Part shown: piece by piece, positions 1-5,708 of the stretch
Position numbering within the stretch: the first letter of the stretch is position 1
Layout: every line of letters begins with the position of its first letter
Source: Flemingiibacterium sp045632605
GTDB lineage: Bacteria > Bacillota > Clostridia > Oscillospirales > CAG-272
NCBI GenBank assembly: GCA_045632605.1
Contig: JAZQXA010000018.1
Coordinates: forward strand, 1 to 9,267
Direction of reading: 5' to 3'
DNA: 9,267 nt
Notes under the pieces: model-generated
The model's database searches: none
Told to the model about the DNA's origin: nothing
The model's input: the letters and a program-made list of their open reading frames with translations, nothing else
Made by a program: the position numbers and the translations under genes

Positions 1-68
1 AAACAAACACTAACCGCGTGCCGCAAACGCCAAAAATATGGTTAAAGAAGCGGTAAGCCTTCGCGGTT
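1..68. other. Gene-free left edge with a 7-bp inverted repeat
   Basis: No coding region or RNA gene is recognisable here. AACCGCG (12-18) is the exact reverse complement of CGCGGTT (62-68), so the stretch could fold into a long-looped stem. That stem ends exactly where the structured repeat begins at 69. It may be the outer border of that element or chance. The matching outer flank of the second repeat copy (beyond 9140) does not share this sequence, which argues against it being part of the conserved core. Confidence 0.3.
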
Positions 69-270
69 GTTGGGATACCGAGGGAGCACGGAGGAGTGCG
101 AGCGAGGCGGGCCCCGACTACCGAGAGCGTATCCTCGAAGCGCAATCGAACACTCTGTGAGCGAATGCGTATATTAAAGTTTTTTGCGGTGAGCTTTAAC
201 ACATCTTCGATGTGTCATCAAAAAAGCGACCGTACCTCCTATACGTTAACACATCCCACTCACAAAAAAA
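69..270 (+). repeat. Structured dispersed repeat, copy 1 (3' of thrS)
   Basis: This is a diverged copy of the sequence found in reverse at 8936-9140. Positions 69-107 match the reverse complement of 9102-9140 at 38 of 39 bases, and 167-181 match 9028-9042 exactly. A TTTGCGG-(g/tg)-AGCTTT block and an AAGCGACCGTA block follow in both copies. Hairpins seen are GTTGGG (69-74) with CCCGAC (113-118) using one G-T pair, GCAC/GTGC around GGAGGA (86-99), ACACATC-TTC-GATGTGT (199-215), and an outer GCTTT/AAAGC pair (193-197 with 223-227). The thrS-proximal end has two TACGG-type units about 43 bp apart (near 217-245 and 262-284 on the minus strand); the second lies inside the thrS terminator. No protein reading is conserved between copies. 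Function is unknown; a structured 3'-UTR or intergenic repeat, or a MITE-like relic, are possible. Confidence 0.75.
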
Positions 271-294
271 GGCCGTACCTTTTCAGGTACAGCC
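264..294 (-). terminator. Intrinsic terminator of thrS
   Basis: Read on the minus strand, GGCTGTACC (294-286) pairs with GGTACGGCC (279-271) over nine pairs including one G-T, with a TGAAAA loop. Seven T residues follow (270-264). It begins 15 bp past the thrS stop codon. This is a textbook rho-independent terminator. Its 3' arm and T-tract coincide with the first unit of the adjoining structured repeat. Confidence 0.93.
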
Positions 295-309
295 ATTAAT
301 CTAAAATAT

Positions 310-2244
310 TTATCTTGCCTTTGTAGCAATTTCGGTGAGTGCCTTTGCGAGGAAGGCATCTGCCGGCATTGCACCCATATCGCCGTCCTTACGGGAACGG
401 ACTGCAACAGTACCGTCAGCAACCTCGTTTGCACCGATAACGAGCATATAGGGGATTTTATCGAGCTGTGCGGAACGAATCTTGTAGCCGATTTTCTCGT
501 TGCGCTCGTCGAGGAACGTACGGATTCCTGCCGCTTCGAGCTTTGCATTGAGAGCTTCTGCATATTCGTGCTGTTCGAAACCGATGGGAAGAATCGCAAC
601 CTGTGTGGGAGCGAGCCACATCGGGAATGCACCCGCATATTTTTCGATAAGCAAAGCGAGCGTGCGCTCATAGCATCCGACCGAGGTACGGTGGATAATG
701 TACGGACGGCGCTTCTGACCGTCAACGTCGATATATTCCATGCCGAATCTTTCGGCGAGAAGCTGGTCAATCTGGATTGTAATAAGTGTATCTTCCTTGC
801 CGTGCACATTCTTTATCTGAATGCCGAGCTTCGGACCGTAGAATGCCGCTTCGCCGATACCGATTGCATATTCGATTCCGAGATTGTCGAGAATCTTCTT
901 CATTGCGTCCTGAGCCTCTGCCCACTGCTCGTCTGTGCCCTCATACTTATCGCGGTTACTCGGATCCCACTGCGAGAAGCGGTAGGTAACATCCTCGCCA
1001 AGACCGAGAGTGTCAAGCGTATATTTTGCAAGCTCAACGCATCCCTTGAATTCTTCTTCAAGCTGTTCGGGACGGAGAATGAGATGTCCCTCGGAGATGG
1101 TGAACTGACGTACACGGATAAGACCGTGCATTTCGCCGCTGTCTTCATTACGGAAGAGCGTGGATGTTTCACCCAGACGCATCGGCAGGTCGCGGTAAGA
1201 ACGCTGACGGTTGAGGAACACCTGATACTGGAACGGGCAGGTCATCGGACGGAGGGCAAAAACTTCCTTGTCCTTTTCCTCATCGCCGAGAACGAACATC
1301 CCCTCTTTATAATGTCCCCAGTGACCGGAGATTTTGTAGAGGTCGGATTTTGCCATAAGCGGAGTTTTTGTGAGAAGATATCCGCGCTTCTGTTCCTCGT
1401 CCTCAATCCATCTCTGAAGAAGCTGAATAATACGTGCGCCCTTCGGAAGCATGATGGGAAGTCCCTGACCGATGGTGTCAACGGTTGTGAACAGCTCAAG
1501 CTCACGACCGAGCTTGTTGTGGTCACGCTTCTTTGCTTCTTCAACAGCTTCGAGATGTGCCTTTAACATATCCTTTGACGGGAAAGCAACGCCGTAAATA
1601 CGCTGGAGCTGCTTGTTATTCTGGTCGCCCTTCCAGTATGCACCGGTACACTGAATAAGCTTTAACGCCTTAACAGCGCCGGTTGAGAAGATATGCGGAC
1701 CTGCGCAAAGGTCAGTAAACTCGCCCTGCTTATAGAACGAAATTTCCTCACCCTCGGGAAGTTCTTCGATAAGCTGAACCTTATAAGGCTCGTCCTTTTC
1801 GGTCATTAATTTGATTGCTTCATCGCGTGCAAGTGTGAAACGCTCAATAAGAAGATTTTCTTTAACTATCTTCTGCATTTCAGCCTCGATGGAAGCAAGG
1901 ATTTCGGGAGTGAACGCAACATCGCTGTCGATATCGTAATAGAAACCGTTATCAATAGCAGGGCCGATAGTCAGCTTTGCCGCAGGATAAAGACGCTTTA
2001 CTGCCTGGGCAAGAATGTGCGAAGCGGTATGCCAGAAAACGTGCTTGCCGTCTGCATCTTCGAATGTGAGAATCTTAACGTCAGCATCGCTGTTAAGCTC
2101 ATAGGAAAGCGCAACAACATTGCCGTTTACGCTTGCCGCAAGGGACGAGCGATCGGTGAGGTTCTGGGTTTTCGCCGCTTCGTAAACGGTGATGGGGGCA
2201 TCAAATTCCATTGCTTCAATGCCGTCAAATTTGATTTTGAACAT
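310..2244 (-). CDS. thrS: Threonyl-tRNA synthetase (ThrRS, class II)
   Basis: The 644-residue product charges tRNA-Thr with threonine in the cytoplasm. An N-terminal TGS domain spans about 1-62. The editing domain has H72 and H76 (HTASH) with C180 and H184 (CAGPH). The catalytic core has motif 2 FRNE at 364-367, candidate zinc ligands C336, H387 and H518, and motif 3 around R527. The anticodon-binding domain runs from about 545 to the end. Length is normal for a full-length ThrRS. The frame is open upstream to 2466, but that extension lies inside the T-box leader. The ATG at 2244 is chosen because it begins the canonical TGS sequence (MFKIKFDG) and has AAAGGA 12 nt upstream. An in-frame ATG four codons earlier abuts that Shine-Dalgarno and is unlikely. 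The gene is preceded by its own promoter and T-box, and closed by an intrinsic terminator. Identification is secure. Confidence 0.98.
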   Translation of the reverse strand: MFKIKFDGIEAMEFDAPITVYEAAKTQNLTDRSSLAASVNGNVVALSYELNSDADVKILTFEDADGKHVFWHTASHILAQAVKRLYPAAKLTIGPAIDNGFYYDIDSDVAFTPEILASIEAEMQKIVKENLLIERFTLARDEAIKLMTEKDEPYKVQLIEELPEGEEISFYKQGEFTDLCAGPHIFSTGAVKALKLIQCTGAYWKGDQNNKQLQRIYGVAFPSKDMLKAHLEAVEEAKKRDHNKLGRELELFTTVDTIGQGLPIMLPKGARIIQLLQRWIEDEEQKRGYLLTKTPLMAKSDLYKISGHWGHYKEGMFVLGDEEKDKEVFALRPMTCPFQYQVFLNRQRSYRDLPMRLGETSTLFRNEDSGEMHGLIRVRQFTISEGHLILRPEQLEEEFKGCVELAKYTLDTLGLGEDVTYRFSQWDPSNRDKYEGTDEQWAEAQDAMKKILDNLGIEYAIGIGEAAFYGPKLGIQIKNVHGKEDTLITIQIDQLLAERFGMEYIDVDGQKRRPYIIHRTSVGCYERTLALLIEKYAGAFPMWLAPTQVAILPIGFEQHEYAEALNAKLEAAGIRTFLDERNEKIGYKIRSAQLDKIPYMLVIGANEVADGTVAVRSRKDGDMGAMPADAFLAKALTEIATKAR

Positions 2245-2276
2245 AAAAAATACCATTCCTTTCGTTTCCCCGGGGA

Positions 2277-2324
2277 AAACAAAAACACCCCGAGGCATAA
2301 TAATAAAATTATACCTTCGGGGTG
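2277..2324 (-). terminator. Regulated terminator hairpin of the thrS T-box
   Basis: CACCCCGA (2324-2317) pairs with TCGGGGTG (2293-2286). The helix extends inward through AGG/CCT and A-T pairs, and TTTTTGTTTT follows. The same CCCGA segment is used by the antiterminator, so the two structures exclude each other. A 14-bp palindrome (TTTCCCCGGGGAAA, 2278-2265) starts at the end of the T-tract and lies just ahead of the Shine-Dalgarno. Confidence 0.93.
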
Positions 2325-2507
2325 AGATAAATCCCACGGTTCCACCCGATTTTTTAACTCTTGTTCGCGGCATACACCGAGATGCCCGTATAACGGAGGC
2401 GTCCGTCGCACCATTTCCTGTGCGAAGCCACGGAGCCATGCTCCAAGAACGGCGGTTAAACTGCATATTCCCCCGATAGGATTTTCACAGCAAACAAATC
2501 CCTCTCT
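2277..2507 (-). promoter_or_regulatory. T-box leader (tRNA-Thr riboswitch) of thrS
   Basis: The leader reads uncharged tRNA-Thr and decides between termination and read-through into thrS. It opens with AGAGAG (2507-2502) and a GGATTT/AAATCC hairpin with a GCTG loop segment, as in compact Stem I forms. ACC at 2456-2454, followed by the TTGGAGC-type segment, is the best specifier codon and encodes Thr. Further stems are GGAGC/GCTCC and TCGCAC/GTGCGA. The antiterminator is clear: TCGGG (2349-2345) pairs with CCCGA (2321-2317), the bulge is TGGAACC (2344-2338), and GTGGGA (2337-2332) pairs with TCTCAC (2327-2322). The UGGA of the bulge predicts a U discriminator base on tRNA-Thr. The class assignment is firm; the specifier position is inferred by eye. 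Confidence 0.95.
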
Positions 2508-2547
2508 GAAATCGAAAAAATACGGTTATCCGTTCAGCTTTTATACT

Positions 2548-2576
2548 ATTATACACCCGTACCGCAATTTTGTCAA
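2548..2576 (-). promoter_or_regulatory. SigA-type promoter of the thrS leader
   Basis: On the minus strand TTGACA (2576-2571) and TATAAT (2553-2548) are separated by exactly 17 bp, a full consensus match. Transcription should begin near 2541, giving about 300 nt of leader before the thrS start. The -35 lies only 7 bp beyond the stop codon of the upstream GRE gene. Confidence 0.93.
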
Positions 2577-2583
2577 GCGTTTT

Positions 2584-4671
2584 TTAAATTTCGTGTTCAG
2601 TACGCAGGATAATTTCCTTTTGCATCGCATCCGACAGTTTCACAAAATAGTCACTGTAACCGCCAATGCGTACAACAAGGTCACGGTACGCTTCGGGATT
2701 TTTTGCAGCATCTTCAAGCGTCTTTTTGTCAATGACGTTAATCTGCATTTCAAAGCCACCGCGTTCAAGATAAGTCTTCACAAGATTCTTCATCGTCGTA
2801 ACGGAATTAGCGCCAAGTGAGCTTTTGGAAAATTTCATATTCACTGCAACACCGCCAATAAGCTCATGATGCGCCCATTTTGTCGATGAAATTATCGATG
2901 CTGTAGGGCCGCACATCTCACGTCCCTGGCATGGTCCCGAACCGTCACCAAGCGGAAATCCGGCAAGTCTGCCGTCGGGCGTTGCTCCAGTTTCAGTACC
3001 GAACTGCTCGTGCATTATCCAGCAAAATACGCTCGGAATCAAGCGGCTGTTTGAATGAACCCCATTATATTTCCTGCATTCAGCTATAATATGCTCAGTT
3101 ATCAGACCAAAAAGCCCGTCAACCGAATCTGTATCATTTCCGTACTTCGGAAGAGCACGGAGCAAGCGCTGACGAAGAGCCTCACTATTTTCAAAATTTG
3201 AATCAAGTATCGCTTTTAACTCGCCCAGAGTGAACTGTTTTTCGTCAAAAACAACTGTCTTAATCGCATAGAGCGAGTCAACAAGATTCGCCGCACCGAC
3301 AAAGCTCGGCATTATCCAGTTGTATCTCGCACCGCCGTGTTCGATATCCGTTCCCCGCGACAGACAATCGTTCACAAAGCAGGAAAGCAAGGGGAACAGC
3401 GAATATTCCGCACGGCGTTTTCTCTGTTCGTTTTCACGCTCAAAATTCGTTTTTATTCTCTCATCAAGATGAGAGAATAATGCGTTTATAAGCTCATCAA
3501 AATCGTTGTATTCACCGTCCATTAAATCAAGCAAAAGCTGCGGCAGGTTCGTATACGGACTCGCCACCCAAACATTCGACGATGCAACCGGAGTTATTTC
3601 AACACAGGTGCTATGTATATAGTTTCGTGCTTCCTTTTCGGGAACGCCGTAGCACATGAGTCCCTTTGTTATAATATCGTCGTTGAATATCGCCGGATGC
3701 GAACGCCCGTGTGAAAGTATCTCGCAAGCCTTTTCAAGATAACGCTCATCCATACCGGCTGTATAGCAGAGTCCGACCGCCGGATAAACAAGCCTTATGT
3801 CATCAATAACCTGCATACACATCTCGGTAAGCTCATTTTGCACGATTGTGCCATCCGAATACCGTCCGCCTACCATATAGCCGCTCGAAAGACCGTTCGG
3901 CACACGGTTGTTTATCTGCACACCAAGACAATCGAGCAAAAGCTGTGCATATTCTTTTGTGATAGCACCTCTTTCGATATCGTGTTTATAGTAAGGATAA
4001 AGATATCTGTCGGGATGACCGAGCTGATACTGCTGATATCCGATTCGAAAAGGATTAAGTGATATACAGTGAGTAACAAAATGCACCGACTGCACAGCTT
4101 CGTAAAAGGTCTCCGCCGGATTTGCAGGAACCCTCTCGCAGATTTCGGCAAGCTTCAGCAGCTCATTGCGGCGATTTTTGTCAGTTTCCGTTTCTGCAAG
4201 TCTGCGCGCCCGGGCAGCGTAGTTTTCGGAATATTTTATCACCGCTTCAAGACATCTGCGGCAGCAGGCGTAATATTTGCGCTTCTCACCGTCGGCAGTC
4301 GCCGCATAGTGGTCAATCTGCGCAATAATGCCGTTTATACCCGAGGCGAGGACAAGCTCATAGTCTATCGCCATATGTGAGTGCTGACCGCCTGCCATAG
4401 AGTTTACAGACATTGCAACAGGGTTATATTTGCTGTGAAAATCAGAACGCTGTTCCTCGGTAAGAGCAGGATTATTTTTACCGACAATCAGCTCGTCGTC
4501 CGATATACGCGGCGTTAAGTTTTCAAGCGCATAATAAAACGCATCCGCATATGAGGCTAAATCGGGATTTTCCGTATCTCCCGAGTAACGGCTGTAGAAA
4601 TGATAGAAAAAATCATCTCGATTTATTTTCTCTTGTAATGCGGCTGTCCTGAGTGCTTCGATTCTCTTCAT
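2584..4671 (-). CDS. Glycyl radical enzyme, PFL/diol-dehydratase superfamily, substrate unknown
   Basis: This 695-residue protein belongs to the oxygen-sensitive GRE superfamily. The C-terminal radical loop is VVRIGGYSDYF, with G671 the expected radical site, and the chain ends in the family-typical RTE(H)E segment. The thiyl-radical site is STCVEITP, with C356 and E358. This C-x-E arrangement is that of C-O, C-N or C-S lyases (CutC, glycerol or hydroxyproline dehydratase types), not the Cys-Cys pair of pyruvate formate-lyase. Other family segments are DDELIVG (58-64), HMAIDYELVL (99-108), HGGARYN (445-451) and GATPDGRLAG (562-571). It is shorter than the usual 780-850 residues: only about 35 residues separate ELIVG from the HMAIDYE segment, where HypD-like enzymes have roughly 100. 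The start at 4671 has GGGAGG 8 nt upstream. An AraC-type regulator is divergently transcribed. No radical-SAM activase is in the window. No substrate can be assigned from the sequence. Confidence 0.9.
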   Translation of the reverse strand: MKRIEALRTAALQEKINRDDFFYHFYSRYSGDTENPDLASYADAFYYALENLTPRISDDELIVGKNNPALTEEQRSDFHSKYNPVAMSVNSMAGGQHSHMAIDYELVLASGINGIIAQIDHYAATADGEKRKYYACCRRCLEAVIKYSENYAARARRLAETETDKNRRNELLKLAEICERVPANPAETFYEAVQSVHFVTHCISLNPFRIGYQQYQLGHPDRYLYPYYKHDIERGAITKEYAQLLLDCLGVQINNRVPNGLSSGYMVGGRYSDGTIVQNELTEMCMQVIDDIRLVYPAVGLCYTAGMDERYLEKACEILSHGRSHPAIFNDDIITKGLMCYGVPEKEARNYIHSTCVEITPVASSNVWVASPYTNLPQLLLDLMDGEYNDFDELINALFSHLDERIKTNFERENEQRKRRAEYSLFPLLSCFVNDCLSRGTDIEHGGARYNWIMPSFVGAANLVDSLYAIKTVVFDEKQFTLGELKAILDSNFENSEALRQRLLRALPKYGNDTDSVDGLFGLITEHIIAECRKYNGVHSNSRLIPSVFCWIMHEQFGTETGATPDGRLAGFPLGDGSGPCQGREMCGPTASIISSTKWAHHELIGGVAVNMKFSKSSLGANSVTTMKNLVKTYLERGGFEMQINVIDKKTLEDAAKNPEAYRDLVVRIGGYSDYFVKLSDAMQKEIILRTEHEI

Positions 4672-4701
4672 AAATAATTCCTCCCAAAAATCATTTTACA
4701 C

Positions 4702-4730
4702 TTGAATTATAGCATACATCGTGATATAAT
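4702..4730 (+). promoter_or_regulatory. Promoter of the AraC-type regulator gene
   Basis: TTGAAT (4702-4707) and TATAAT (4725-4730) are 17 bp apart, giving a near-consensus SigA-type promoter. Its -35 overlaps the -10 of the opposing GRE promoter, so the two probably compete for polymerase. Confidence 0.75.
4706..4714 (-). promoter_or_regulatory. Extended -10 promoter element of the glycyl radical enzyme gene
   Basis: On the minus strand TGCTATAAT reads as an extended -10 ending 34 bp before the GRE start codon. The matching -35 position (about 4734-4729, TATTAT) is poor. A weak -35 with an extended -10 is what an activator-dependent promoter often looks like, which fits control by the neighbouring AraC-type protein. 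Confidence 0.55.
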
Positions 4731-4783
4731 AATAGTATAATAATCCTAAAATCATGTAAAATCGTTTCAAATAGGAGAAGGTT

Positions 4784-5632
4784 ATGCGCCCCGAAGCTAA
4801 ATTCCACAGCAGAAACGCAAGCGTCTTCAAGCACAGCGAAGAACTGCGTGCATTTATATACAGTGACTATTCGGTTGCACCGCATATTCACGACTTTTAC
4901 GAAATAAACATTATCCTCGGCGGAAAGGGTACTCATGTGATTGAAAGCTCCACATTCGAAGTCCGTGCCGGCGACGTTTTCGTTATACCGCCGATGATAG
5001 TCCACGCCTATTTCGATACTGAAAAACTCGATGTCTACCACTTCATTCTGCGAAAAGAATTTATCGACAGAAATAAGACCGAAGCCAAAACGATACCCGG
5101 ATTTATGCAGTTTTTTGAAATCGAGCCCTTTTTACGGCGACATTTCTCTGATGCGATGTTTCTGCGTCTTTCGTCGGGCCGGCTTGCGAGTATCCGCGAG
5201 GAACTAAAATTCATAGACGATAGCAGTGCTTTTTCGGATACTGTCTTGGCGCCGATGAAGCATCACGCCGCATGGAAGCTTATTTATACGCTTTCATATA
5301 TGTTATATGAGCAATTAAACCGCAAAAGCGTACAGCCATCCGACAAATATGAGCGCGCCGTGCTGGAAACCCTTGAATATATACACCAACATTATTCGGA
5401 AAAGATTACCGTTGACACACTATGCCGACTTACCTTTCTCTCCCGATCAACCTTTCTGCGAAGTTTCAGCACAATATGCGGCTGTACACCTGCACAGTAT
5501 ATCAGCCGTTACAGATCTCGTCTTGCGTGTGAGCTTCTCGCGTCAGGAGAATACTCAAAAACCGAAATCGCCGTCATGTGCGGTTTCTATGACCTCTCTC
5601 ACATGGAACGAGTAATACGCACACAGAGGTAA
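4784..5632 (+). CDS. AraC/XylS-family transcriptional regulator with cupin sensor
   Basis: The 282-residue protein has the two-domain AraC layout. The N-terminal cupin-like sensor (about 15-90) shows VAPHIHDFYEIN with H34, H36 and E40, followed by GGKGTHVIE and GDVFVIPPMIVHAY with H74. The C-terminal DNA-binding part starts near 189. Its first helix-turn-helix is at about 208-232 and the second at about 258-282 (SKTEIAVMCGFYDLSHMERV). The protein ends at RVIRTQR, right after the second recognition helix. The last helix and the usual SPxxYR tail, about a dozen residues, are missing. AGGAGAAGG lies just before the ATG. It is divergent from the GRE gene over 112 bp, so the GRE gene is its likely target and the GRE substrate or a related metabolite its likely ligand; both are inference from context. 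Confidence 0.93.
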   Translation: MRPEAKFHSRNASVFKHSEELRAFIYSDYSVAPHIHDFYEINIILGGKGTHVIESSTFEVRAGDVFVIPPMIVHAYFDTEKLDVYHFILRKEFIDRNKTEAKTIPGFMQFFEIEPFLRRHFSDAMFLRLSSGRLASIREELKFIDDSSAFSDTVLAPMKHHAAWKLIYTLSYMLYEQLNRKSVQPSDKYERAVLETLEYIHQHYSEKITVDTLCRLTFLSRSTFLRSFSTICGCTPAQYISRYRSRLACELLASGEYSKTEIAVMCGFYDLSHMERVIRTQR

Positions 5633-5646
5633 ATCCAATATACTAT

Positions 5647-5675
5647 TTGACATTACTCACTAAATGTGGTATAAT
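5647..5675 (+). promoter_or_regulatory. SigA-type promoter of the ABC-F gene
   Basis: TTGACA (5647-5652) and TATAAT (5670-5675) are separated by exactly 17 bp, a perfect consensus promoter 15 bp after the AraC stop codon. The expected transcript start near 5682 leaves a short leader of about 27 nt, too short for a typical ribosome-mediated attenuator of the kind found before resistance ABC-F genes. Confidence 0.92.
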
Positions 5676-5708
5676 AGCAATAATAATGTTTTTACGGAGT
5701 AATTTTCG

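Larger units (their letters stand above)
4693..4762. promoter_or_regulatory. Candidate AraC operator pair in the divergent intergenic region
   Basis: ATTTTACA (4693-4700) is repeated in inverted orientation as TGTAAAAT (4755-4762). The two half-sites bracket both divergent promoters, 54 bp apart. Such placement fits looping or dual control by the AraC-family protein encoded next door. Eight-base A/T-rich matches can arise by chance, so this is a candidate only. Confidence 0.35.

Noticed and set aside
96..299. Small open frames within both repeat copies (96-299 plus and 8947-9171 minus) with slightly similar residues
   Set aside because: The reading frame is not kept between copies across the shared 39-bp block, there is no ribosome binding site, and the first runs through the thrS terminator. 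The similarity follows from the DNA repeat.
568..1566. A 332-codon plus-strand open frame opposite thrS
   Set aside because: It is entirely antisense to a well-supported synthetase, has no recognisable domains and no fitting ribosome binding site. It is a frame shadow of a codon-biased gene.
2245..2466. A 74-residue N-terminal extension of thrS starting at 2466
   Set aside because: It overlaps the T-box antiterminator and terminator and does not resemble ThrRS. The canonical TGS domain starts at the ATG at 2244.
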